From positions 32,237 to 96,236 of the forward strand of contig JAPPNK010000014.1 of assembly GCA_028818695.1 (NCBI GenBank): a stretch of 64,000 bases of DNA, written 5' to 3'. Under the pieces are notes generated by a model. The model saw only the letters and a list, made by a program, of their open reading frames with translations, searched no databases and had not been told where the DNA came from. This document shows positions 41,761-52,515 of the stretch, one piece after another. This DNA is from Candidatus Poribacteria bacterium (GTDB lineage Bacteria; Poribacteria; WGA-4E; GCA-2687025). The position numbers and the translations under genes are program-made. Position 1 is the first letter of the stretch; every line of letters begins with the position of its first letter.

Positions 41761-42634
41761 GCGCCGCCTCTTGTTCGCCTTTCGGCTTCGTCGGATCGTA
41801 AATCGGTTTCCCCACCGGTCTCGTTTTCAGCGTCCCCGCGTAGTATTGGGCGATGCGCTCCCGCGCCGTCTCCACATATTCGGGGACGATGTCGCACCCG
41901 TACGCCATGCGTCCATGTTTTAACGCCGCAATGATCGTCGATCCGACGCCCATATACGGATCAAACACGGCGCCGTCCGCATGCGTCATCGACAACACCA
42001 AGCGCTCCACCAGCTCAACAGGAAACTGGCACGGATGATTCGTCTTTTCAGGATGGTTGCTTTTAACGTTCGGTATCTCCCAAACGTCGCTTGGGTTTTT
42101 CCCTTTTGGATTCCCTGAAAGCTGCCCGATCTTCGGTCCCTTGAAATGCCGCTTGCCAGGGTATTTGGACGGGACGCGAATCGGGTCTAAGTTCCACACA
42201 TACTCGTCCGTTTTCGTCCACCAGTTGATCGTTTCATACCGCCCCGACAGCCGGCGCGAGCAGTGCAGCCCATGCCCAAAATGCCAGACGATGCGGTTGC
42301 GCAGCTTCAATCCGAACTCTAAAAAAACGGGGTACAGCAACGCGTCCAGCGGGATGACGGCGCCCTTTTCGACGCTGTTGCCGACCTGCCAGCAGATCGA
42401 GCCGTCCGTCCGCAAAAGACGAACGCATTCCGCAACGACCCGCTTTTGCCCTTCAAGCCATTCGTCCAGCGACGAGCGCCGCCCCTCATACGCCTTGCCG
42501 AGATTATACGGCGGCGATGTGACGATCAGCGCCATCGTCTCACCGCTCAGCTTCTCCATGAACGCCATGTTGTCTTCGCAGGCGACGACAGGCTCAGGGC
42601 TGTGAAACATTTTGCCAAGCGAACGCATCTTCAT
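41753..42634 (-). CDS. DNA methyltransferase, beta-class, orphan
   Basis: A 293-residue site-specific amino-methyltransferase. Seen: catalytic SPPYNLGK (residues 40-47) ahead of the SAM-binding FDPYMGVGST (about residue 224), which is the beta-class order; SPPY occurs in both N4-cytosine and N6-adenine enzymes. A target-recognition stretch rich in His/Arg/Lys lies between. No restriction endonuclease adjoins, so it is an orphan that may act in gene control or protect against a lost nuclease. ATG start. First gene of the MTase-DUF6886-scpA-scpB unit. Confidence 0.88.
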   Translation of the reverse strand: MKMRSLGKMFHSPEPVVACEDNMAFMEKLSGETMALIVTSPPYNLGKAYEGRRSSLDEWLEGQKRVVAECVRLLRTDGSICWQVGNSVEKGAVIPLDALLYPVFLEFGLKLRNRIVWHFGHGLHCSRRLSGRYETINWWTKTDEYVWNLDPIRVPSKYPGKRHFKGPKIGQLSGNPKGKNPSDVWEIPNVKSNHPEKTNHPCQFPVELVERLVLSMTHADGAVFDPYMGVGSTIIAALKHGRMAYGCDIVPEYVETARERIAQYYAGTLKTRPVGKPIYDPTKPKGEQEAAHA

Positions 42635-42702
42635 CTGAACGGCGCTGTCCTTTCCAACGTTTCTATCGGCATTAACGAAGCAAACGCCCCGATCTTTTCA
42701 GT

Positions 42703-43776
42703 TTACGCTTCGTTTTGCCGCGCCAGCCGCTTCTCCCTGTCGCGCGCCCTGCGGGAGATGCGGTTCCATATGCCCGCCAAACCCATCGCCTTTCTCATCT
42801 GCGACACCGTCTCTTCAGCAAAAATGGTCATCTTGCGCGAGCCTTCATACAGCAGATGCTCCACATACCCCTTGTCCTCTTCATACCGCTGCCGCCGCTC
42901 CCGTATCGGGTCTAGGAAGTTGTTGAGCGCAACCGTCAGCTTTTGCTTCACCTCCACATCGCCCACCTTCCCTTCGCGGTAGCGCCGCTTCAGATCTTCC
43001 ACCTCTTCTCGATTCGGGTTGAAGGCGTCATGGTAGATGAAGACAGGGTTCCCTTCGACGCGCCCCGGTATGTCGGCGCGGATGCGGTTCGGGTCGGTGA
43101 ACATTCCGCGCACCTTCTTTTCAACGGTTTTGGCGTCGTCGTTCAGATAGATCGCGTTTTCGCGGCTCTTGCTCATTTTCGCGTCCCCGTCCGTGCCGAC
43201 AAGCGTCGGAACGTCGCCAATTACCGCCTCCGGTATCGGAAACACCTCGCCGTAGTAACGGTTGAACCGCCGGGCGATCTCGCGCGTGATCTCCACATGC
43301 GCCTTGTTGTCCTGCCCGACGGGAACGATATGCGCCCTCGGCATGAGTATGTCCGCCGCCTGCAGCACCGGGTATCCGATCAGCCCGAACGGAACCGCCT
43401 CGTCGTCGATCTGCGCGGCTTGCGCCATGTCCTTGACGCTCGGCAGTCTGGACAGGCGCGGCAGGCTCACCAACATTTCGAAGATCAGGTTCATCTCATA
43501 AACAGGACGGATTGCCGACTGCAAGTATAGTGTGGTTCGTTCAGGATCGATCCCTGCGCTCAAATTTCCAAGGACGACCTCCCTCACATTTTCGCGCAGC
43601 GCGTCAATATGCTCCTTCTGCGGCTTGGTGGTGAGCATGTGAAGGTCTGCGATAAAGATGTAGCATTCATATTTGTTCTGAAGCCGGATCCTGTTTTGGA
43701 GCGACCCGACATAGTGTCCGACATGCATTTTTCCTGTCGGCCGGTCTCCGGTGAGAAGTCGTTTCTGTTCGCTCAT
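42703..43776 (-). CDS. trpS: Tryptophanyl-tRNA synthetase
   Basis: A 357-residue class I synthetase. Seen: [16 protein letters not shown] with the HIGH-like HVGH (residues 18-21), the [12 protein letters not shown] region and KMSKS (residues 200-204). It charges tRNA-Trp, whose gene is at 10311-10387 in this window. ATG with AAAGGACGGCT upstream. Divergent from nusA across a 210-bp gap. Confidence 0.96.
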   Translation of the reverse strand: MSEQKRLLTGDRPTGKMHVGHYVGSLQNRIRLQNKYECYIFIADLHMLTTKPQKEHIDALRENVREVVLGNLSAGIDPERTTLYLQSAIRPVYEMNLIFEMLVSLPRLSRLPSVKDMAQAAQIDDEAVPFGLIGYPVLQAADILMPRAHIVPVGQDNKAHVEITREIARRFNRYYGEVFPIPEAVIGDVPTLVGTDGDAKMSKSRENAIYLNDDAKTVEKKVRGMFTDPNRIRADIPGRVEGNPVFIYHDAFNPNREEVEDLKRRYREGKVGDVEVKQKLTVALNNFLDPIRERRQRYEEDKGYVEHLLYEGSRKMTIFAEETVSQMRKAMGLAGIWNRISRRARDREKRLARQNEA

Positions 43777-43986
43777 AGCCGTCCTTTCATGTGCCGCGCC
43801 GCCTTTTTCCGCTCCTTATTGTAGCGTTTCGCTGAATTAAAGGCATGTTAGCCGTTTGTTTTGCTTGGCGCCGCCGCTGAATTGCGTTAACATGTAAATG
43901 GACAGCGCGGGCAAGTCTGCGTCAAAAAGGCGCGCCTTAAGAGCCGGTACGCCGCGGCATAGACGTCAAGAGTGAGGTCAAGAGCG

Positions 43987-45351
43987 ATGAACCAGAGCCT
44001 GCTTCAAAGCATGCAGCAGATATTGAGTCAAAAAGGATTGCCGAAAAACATCCTTGTGGAGGCGATTGAAGAAGCCCTGCTTCAAGCGGCGCGCCGGCGG
44101 TTTGGCGCGGACGCCTCCGTGAGCGTGCAGTTCAACGATTCAACCGGCGAAATACGCATGTCCGCCCCAAAACGGGTGGTGGAGATCATGCGCTCCTTCG
44201 CCTCCGAAATACCGGTCGACGAGGCTCAAAAAATACACCCCGAAGCGCGCGTCGGACAGATTGTTCAGGTTCCTGTCAAAACGCGCGACTTTGGACGCAT
44301 TGAGGCGCAACTGGCTCGCCAAATGCTTGTTCAAAAAATCAAAGACGCCGAACGCGCCAATGTGTACGCGCTCTACAAAGACCGCATCGAAGAGATTGTC
44401 TCTGGAGTCGTCCAGCAGGAGCATTATCGAGATGTCATCGTCGAAATCGAAGGCGCCGAAGCGGTACTCCCGGCGGCGGAACGGCTGCGCAACGAACGGT
44501 ATGCGCGCGGCAACCGCATCCGCTCGCTCATCATTGACGTTGTCGATCCTGAGGACATGGAGCGTCAAGGGCGGCGCCCAAGAGCGTCTGTCGTCCTATC
44601 CCGCGCCCATCCAGTGCTGCTGATACGGCTGTTTGAGCAGGAGGTGCCGGAGATTGCGGACGGACTCGTGCTGATTGAAGCGGTCGCGCGCGACCCAGGC
44701 GAACGTTCCAAGATCGCCGCGTCCAGCCGCGAAAGCGGAATCGACCCGGTCGGCACATGCGTCGGCGTGCGCGGCTCCCGCGTTCAGATGGTCATGCAGG
44801 AACTGAACGGCGAACGCATCGATGTCATTGAGTGGAGTCCAGACCCGCGCCAATTCATCGCCAACGCGCTTAGCCCGGTCAAGGACATTTCAAATGTGAC
44901 GCTGGAAGAGGATGAGAACGGAGAGCCTGTCGCGGTTGTCGTCGTGCCGGACGATCAGCTGTCGCTGGCGATTGGACGGCGCGGACAGAACGCGCGCCTC
45001 GCAAGCGATCTCACTGGATGGCATATCGACATCATCGGCGAATGGGAAGCGGGGGCGGAAGCGCGTTCGCAGGCGATCGATCTGTTCAAATCGGACGGCG
45101 AGACGGTCGAAGAAGCGGGAGCGGCAGAAAGCGCCTCAACAGAGCAGCCGACCGATCTTTCGGTAGAGGATTTGCCCGGCATGGCGCCGAAGATTGCGCA
45201 GATGTTGAAGGAGCATGGGTACGACTCGATCGCCGATTTGGCGGAAGCGGACCCTGAGCAGCTGTCAGAATTGTTGAAGCTCGGCGCCAAGACGACGGAG
45301 AAGCTGGTTGAGACAGCGCGCTTGGCTTTGAACGCGGAGGAGTCGCCTTGA
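43987..45351 (+). CDS. nusA: Transcription termination/antitermination protein NusA
   Basis: A 454-residue NusA: N-terminal RNA-polymerase-binding domain (residues 1-130), S1 domain (about 135-200), two KH domains (GTCVGVRGSRVQMV; IGRRGQNARLAS) and, after an acidic linker, a C-terminal helix-hairpin-helix stretch (DLPGMAPKIAQMLKEHGY). The ATG at 43987 follows GAGGTCAAGAGCG. rimP, often upstream, is absent. A possible promoter TTGGCG-17-TAACAT lies at 43865-43893. Confidence 0.95.
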   Translation: MNQSLLQSMQQILSQKGLPKNILVEAIEEALLQAARRRFGADASVSVQFNDSTGEIRMSAPKRVVEIMRSFASEIPVDEAQKIHPEARVGQIVQVPVKTRDFGRIEAQLARQMLVQKIKDAERANVYALYKDRIEEIVSGVVQQEHYRDVIVEIEGAEAVLPAAERLRNERYARGNRIRSLIIDVVDPEDMERQGRRPRASVVLSRAHPVLLIRLFEQEVPEIADGLVLIEAVARDPGERSKIAASSRESGIDPVGTCVGVRGSRVQMVMQELNGERIDVIEWSPDPRQFIANALSPVKDISNVTLEEDENGEPVAVVVVPDDQLSLAIGRRGQNARLASDLTGWHIDIIGEWEAGAEARSQAIDLFKSDGETVEEAGAAESASTEQPTDLSVEDLPGMAPKIAQMLKEHGYDSIADLAEADPEQLSELLKLGAKTTEKLVETARLALNAEESP

Positions 45352-45674
45352 TCCGCCGTTTTCCGACGCGCATGTGCCTCGGCTGCCGGGGGCGTTTTGA
45401 GAAGAGTCGGCTTGTTCGCGTCGGCCGTTCGGCGGAGGGCGTTCCGTTTCTGGACGCGGCGGGGACAGGTTACGGGCGCGGCGCGTATGTGTGCGCGGAG
45501 GCGTCATGCATGGAGCGCGGTTTGACAGGAAAGAATTTGAGCCGCGCGCTGCGTCTTGACGGGGCGGCGGACTCTTTAAAGATGAGGCGCGCATTGAGCG
45601 CGTTGCGGGATTTGGCGGTTTCAGACCGCCGCTTGGCGATAACATTGCAGATTGATGAGCAAAGGAGCGGATGA
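45348..45674 (+). CDS. ylxR: YlxR family RNA-binding protein
   Basis: A 108-residue basic protein with PTRMCLGCRGRFEKSRLVRV, the family's metal- or RNA-binding signature, and the GRGAYVCAEASCMERG motif. It starts with TTG that overlaps the nusA stop (TTGA), and ends 1 bp before infB, which is the usual nusA-ylxR-infB order. Probably binds RNA near the ribosome; its exact role is unsettled. Confidence 0.9.
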   Translation: MIRRFPTRMCLGCRGRFEKSRLVRVGRSAEGVPFLDAAGTGYGRGAYVCAEASCMERGLTGKNLSRALRLDGAADSLKMRRALSALRDLAVSDRRLAITLQIDEQRSG

Positions 45675-45675
45675 T

Positions 45676-48380
<2,705 letters not shown>

Positions 48381-48384
<4 letters not shown>

Positions 48385-49216
48385 CCTTCCGACTTGAGAG
48401 CTCCCCAAACAAGGCTCAACTTCCCGCCCGGCTCCACCGAAAAGAAGGCAGAGTTTTCAGCCAAGTAGGCGAGAATGTTGGCGGTCAATTGGCGCAGGTT
48501 CTCCCCCTCGTTCGAGTCGGCGTCCGAATAAACGGCGTTGTGATGCCCAAGCGTCAAGATGCGCCCCGTTCCGACCTCATATTCTACAATCGGCCGTTCG
48601 CCGCCTCCGGCGCCCCGCCGCGCGTTTTTGTCCCGATCACTTTCCCGTCCAAGGCGGGCATCCCGTGAAAATTGGCGGTAAAGCCCGGCTGGTCCATGCT
48701 GCACAGAAAAATCGGCTCAGCGACGTTAAAGCCGCTGAAAATGGGATGATTCTCTTCGCCGTCGGCAGGGCGGACGCCTATCTCCGGCGGCCCTTTCCCT
48801 AACGGCTGAAAAACGCGCAGGTTGCCGTTCGTTTCAACGCCCAGGTTGAGCGCATAACGAACCGCCTGCGCCGACAAAAACAGAGACCCGCCCGCCTCCA
48901 AATAATTCATCGCCGCGTCCATCGTGTTGTCCGAAACGATCGCCTCCGGCGTCATATTCGATGCGGAGTGATGTATCCATACGACCGCGTATTGATCCAG
49001 CGTCCGCGCGGTTCCGTTCTGGGTGAATCCGCCGTTCCCGTCCGCCGTGAGATGCGCGGCGCTCAGATCGACGGACGCCCACTCAAAAGCCGCTTCCGCG
49101 ACTTCGTCTGCCAGTCCGTCTCCGCCTGTTAAAAATGCGAGGGTGAATTCGATGCCGAATGCGGGCGCCGCCAACCCAAAGAAAGCGGCGCAAAGGATCG
49201 CGCGCTGTTTCATCAT
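48381..49216 (-). pseudogene. Secreted ThuA/DUF4350-like protein, frameshifted
   Basis: Two overlapping frames (to 48584 and from about 48640) together give one protein of about 278 residues: signal peptide ending APAFG, a class-I-glutamine-amidotransferase-like fold (VVWIHHSASNMTPEAI, YLEAGGSLFLSAQAVRYAL, ENHPIFSGF, RPIVEYEVGTGRILTLGHHNAVYSD) and the C-terminal tail SVEPGGKLSLVWGALK. The frame breaks in the GC-rich stretch near 48610-48620, where one base seems to be missing, and the first frame stops in NGRL. It may be a sequencing error because the rest is well conserved. The tail is the same type as in the two LamG proteins next to it. Confidence 0.75.
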
Positions 49217-49447
49217 AAGCCTTTCCCTTTCGAAGCGTCTTGCGAGTATCTGTAAGCGACAGCATTCCATTTTCTGCAAGGCGTCCAACGCCCCAGCCTG
49301 CCGTTCCCGCGCCCGGCAGAAACGGTCAGTCTTCGACAGGGCATGGCCAACTCAAGCGCCGACATCAATTTGCTCTTGCGCTCTCGCTTCTTTACATATA
49401 CACTGCGCATGATGTTCGATTCTTATCTTTATGTCAAGGAGCGTTTG

Positions 49448-50218
49448 ATGAAAAAAGCGATGGCAATATGCGTCATGTCCGCTCTAGCGTTCGGCATACA
49501 GTCAGCCAACGCAGCGGAGCTGGTTTTAACCTTGCTCATGGAGGACTCCGCCAGCCCGATGGACATTTCAGAAAATCCAACAGCGGTGAAGGTGAACGGA
49601 ACGCTCGCCTCCGCCGCAGGCAAATTCGGCAAGGCGGTGGAGTTTGACGGCGACAACTCAAATGTGATTGAGGTTGAACATGCCGACAAACTGGCTGGTC
49701 TAGAAGCGTTCACCATCACCGCATGGTTCAAATGCGAGGGCGTCGGCGAACTGGAAGGCATGTCGATCATCTCCAAGCGCGTCGCGCATCAAAACGGAGA
49801 CGCCTTCAACATCTTTCTCTGGGCGGGCGGAAAGATCCACGCGCGCGTCAACGGAAAGGGGCAGCTGATCAGCTCCACCGTCGTTGAAAACGGCACATGG
49901 TACCATCTTGCCCATGTTTTTGAAGCAAACGGCGGCGACTCGGCGGTGCGCCTTTTCCTAAACGGGCAGCAAGAAGGCGCCGGCGCACACGGCGACGCGA
50001 TGACAAACCCCGACCCGTCTCCTGTCTGGATCGGCGAGCTGGACGCCAACCGCGGCTTCGCATGGAAAGGCTCCATCGACGAGGTCTCCATCTGGAACGG
50101 AGCCTTGACGCAGGACGAAATCGCGAATGTGGCAGACAACGGCCTCAACCAGTTCACATCGGTTGATCCGCAGGGGCGTCTCGCGCTCTCTTGGGGTCGG
50201 CTGAAGTCGACACGCTAG
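49448..50218 (+). CDS. Secreted LamG-domain protein, copy 1
   Basis: A 256-residue exported protein: signal peptide (MKKAMAIC..., cleavage near ANAAE), then one concanavalin-like LamG domain (FDGDNSNVIEVEHADKL, FTITAWFKCEG, WYHLAHVF, WIGELDANRGFAWKGSIDEVSIW) and the tail SVDPQGRLALSWGRLKSTR. LamG domains bind sugars or proteins outside the cell. ATG 49448 has AAGGAGCG 7 bp upstream; the longer frame from 49343 lacks one. Tandem paralog of the next gene. Confidence 0.88.
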   Translation: MKKAMAICVMSALAFGIQSANAAELVLTLLMEDSASPMDISENPTAVKVNGTLASAAGKFGKAVEFDGDNSNVIEVEHADKLAGLEAFTITAWFKCEGVGELEGMSIISKRVAHQNGDAFNIFLWAGGKIHARVNGKGQLISSTVVENGTWYHLAHVFEANGGDSAVRLFLNGQQEGAGAHGDAMTNPDPSPVWIGELDANRGFAWKGSIDEVSIWNGALTQDEIANVADNGLNQFTSVDPQGRLALSWGRLKSTR

Positions 50219-50312
50219 CCGAACTGCCGAAACGAATCAAGAGGGCGGCGCGCGGTCTGCGGACTAAAGCGCCTCCTCTTACCGCATTTAACGCTGAAAG
50301 GAGCGCGATTAA

Positions 50313-51083
50313 ATGAGAAATGCGGCAGCAATGCTCATCGCGGCGACGCTGGCATTATGCGCCCATGCCGCAGAAATGGAGAATTTAGTCTTAGGGCTGC
50401 TCATGGAGGACGCCGGCAGCCCGGAAGACATATCGGACAATCCGACCGCCATGACCGTGAATGGGGTTTTGGCTTCCACAGCCGGAAGATTCGGAAGAGC
50501 CATCGATTTTGACGGAAACAACAGTAACCTGATCGAGATTGAGCATGCCGACAAACTGGCAGGGCTAGAAGCGTTCACCATCACCGCATGGTTCAAATGC
50601 GAGGGCGTCGGCGAACTGGAAGGCATGTCGATCATCTCTAAGCGCATCGGGCATCAAAACGGAGACGCCTTCAACATCTTTCTCTGGGGGGGCGGAAAGA
50701 TTCACGCGCGCGTCAACGGAAAGGGGCAGGTCATCGGTCCGACCGTCATTGAGAACGGCAGATGGTACCATCTGGCGTATCTTTTTGACGCGAACGGAGG
50801 CGACATGGCGACGCGTCTGCTCCTTGACGGTCAGGAAGAAGGGTCCAACCTCCACGGCGACCCGATGACAAACGCGGATGAATCGCCCATATGGATCGGC
50901 GAACTGGACGCCAACCGCGGCTTTGCATGGAAAGGCGCGCTGGACGAGATCACCATCTGGAACGTCGTCTTGGAAGAGGCGGAGATTGCTGATCTTGCCG
51001 AGTCGGGTCTCAGGCAGTTCCTGTCGGTGGACCCGCGGGGGCGGCTTGCGCTCTCTTGGGGTCGGCTGAAGTCGCGTCTATAG
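50313..51083 (+). CDS. Secreted LamG-domain protein, copy 2
   Basis: A 256-residue protein, same length and architecture as copy 1: signal peptide, LamG domain, C-terminal SVDPRGRLALSWGRLKSRL. ATG follows GAAAGGAGCGCG. The middle of the DNA (from about 50550 to 50700) is almost identical to copy 1, while the N-terminal third has diverged, which suggests gene conversion of the domain core. Its last 74 bp overlap the 3' end of the opposite-strand pentapeptide gene. Confidence 0.88.
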   Translation: MRNAAAMLIAATLALCAHAAEMENLVLGLLMEDAGSPEDISDNPTAMTVNGVLASTAGRFGRAIDFDGNNSNLIEIEHADKLAGLEAFTITAWFKCEGVGELEGMSIISKRIGHQNGDAFNIFLWGGGKIHARVNGKGQVIGPTVIENGRWYHLAYLFDANGGDMATRLLLDGQEEGSNLHGDPMTNADESPIWIGELDANRGFAWKGALDEITIWNVVLEEAEIADLAESGLRQFLSVDPRGRLALSWGRLKSRL

Positions 51084-52515
51084 CCGTTTTCACGGTCGTT
51101 CGCCGAAGCGATTCGCCCAAAAAAGAGGCGTCCGGCTTGGACGAATCGTAAGCGCGGGTGGGGAGCGCATTGCGGAAGCGGGCGCGCAGCTGAGGCATTT
51201 CGCGCCATTCTGTCCAGCGGCTTTTATCCACGACCGGCTGCATGAGCGCTCCTTCTTCGACCGCCGCCGACATCGGCTCCGGCAGCGTCGAAATGCCGGT
51301 CATATCGACGACCGTCAGCGCCGACATACGCGCCAAATTCAAAAATCCGTCCCCTAAGGCGCGTATCGTCGGCCCGCGCATATCGAACATGACCGGATGA
51401 AGCCCGCGCCCTTGAAGCGCCGCCCGCGCCGCAGCCAAGAACCGCTGCGAATGCTCGCTGAATCTGCCGCAGATCAGCGCCGTTTTGAGAGAAGCCGACT
51501 GGATAAAGTTCTGCGCATCTGAGGTGTGGATTAAAAAATAGATAAACTGCGCCAGCGGCAACCCGTCCACGCTCACCAGCGGTCCGTCCGTCGGCGTCAA
51601 GATTAGCCGTTCTTCGACAGCGGGGCTGCCGCGCAAGCCCCACATCGCCGCGCCGTAGATCTGCGCGTCTTGAATGCGCGCGTTCTCTAGAGCTGCGGCG
51701 CGCATATTCGCGCCTGTCAGGATCGTCTTTTCAAGGACAGCGCCGGCAAGGTTTGCGTTCGCCAGCCCCGCGTTAGACATGTCCGCGCTTTCCAAACGGG
51801 CGGAAACGAGGCGGACGCGCTCAAGACGCGCGTTCTGCAGGTTCGCTCCATTCAAAACGGCTTCCTCCGCTTCAGCTCCGCGCAGGTCCGCTTCGGCGAG
51901 GACCGCGTTCGTCAGGTTGGCGCCGCTGATGTCGGCTCCGCGCAGAACCGCCCGCGAAAAGTTGGCGCCTGTCAGATCGGTATTGCGCAAATTCGCCCCT
52001 ATTAACTCCGCGTCCGAAAACTGCGCGTTGGCAAGGCGCGTCTGAAACAGGTTGACGTCGCGCAGAACGGCGTTTGAAAATCTTGCATATCGAAACCGCG
52101 CTCCGAAAAAGAACGCGCCTGTCAGGTTGGCGTTTTCAAAGCCGACTTCGTCTAAGCTCGCCCTGCGGAAAACGGCGCCTTCCAGATCGGCGTCCGACAG
52201 GTCGATCTGCCGCAGGTTCGCCTCTCTGAAGTTGGCTGCTTTGAGGCGCGCTCCGTTCAGCTGGGACGCCGAAAGAACCGCTCGTTCAAAGTTCGCGTTC
52301 TCCAGATTCGCGCCTGTCAGGTCGGCGTCGGCAATCGTCTCGCCGTTCAGATCGGCGCCCTGCATATCGGCATTTTGAAGATGTACGCCAATCAGATCCG
52401 TCCGCCGCAAATCGGCGTTCGACAGGTCGGGTTGGATAGCAGGGTTCTCTTGCCGCCAAGCGTTCCAAGCGTCCGCGCCAGCCGCCAGCCGCTCTAAATG
52501 GTCAGGGTTTGCCAT
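51010..52515 (-). CDS. Pentapeptide-repeat protein with TIR-like C-terminal domain
   Basis: A 501-residue protein without signal peptide. Residues about 30-295 are A(D/N)LxX pentapeptide repeats forming a right-handed beta-helix. Residues about 325-465 resemble a domain I recall from other pentapeptide proteins: KTALICGRFSEHSQRFLAAAR, HPVMFDMRG and ALTVVDMTG, comparable to TIR/nucleotide-binding folds that read VLILGRFxxERxxxLDALR and VIADITD. A signalling or defence role is possible but not shown. It overlaps the UPF0182 gene by 14 bp and is probably in its operon. The last 24 codons run antisense through the LamG gene end. Confidence 0.75.
   Translation of the reverse strand: MANPDHLERLAAGADAWNAWRQENPAIQPDLSNADLRRTDLIGVHLQNADMQGADLNGETIADADLTGANLENANFERAVLSASQLNGARLKAANFREANLRQIDLSDADLEGAVFRRASLDEVGFENANLTGAFFFGARFRYARFSNAVLRDVNLFQTRLANAQFSDAELIGANLRNTDLTGANFSRAVLRGADISGANLTNAVLAEADLRGAEAEEAVLNGANLQNARLERVRLVSARLESADMSNAGLANANLAGAVLEKTILTGANMRAAALENARIQDAQIYGAAMWGLRGSPAVEERLILTPTDGPLVSVDGLPLAQFIYFLIHTSDAQNFIQSASLKTALICGRFSEHSQRFLAAARAALQGRGLHPVMFDMRGPTIRALGDGFLNLARMSALTVVDMTGISTLPEPMSAAVEEGALMQPVVDKSRWTEWREMPQLRARFRNALPTRAYDSSKPDASFLGESLRRTTVKTAIDATSADPKRAQAAPAGPPTGTA

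Noticed and set aside
15824-42634. Restriction-modification pair formed by the nuclease-like gene and the methyltransferase
   Set aside because: They are 25 kb apart in different operons, with no shared context.
43865-43893. nusA promoter TTGGCG-17-TAACAT
   Set aside because: Not listed as a separate feature because both hexamers are weak and other pairs in this region score about as well by eye.
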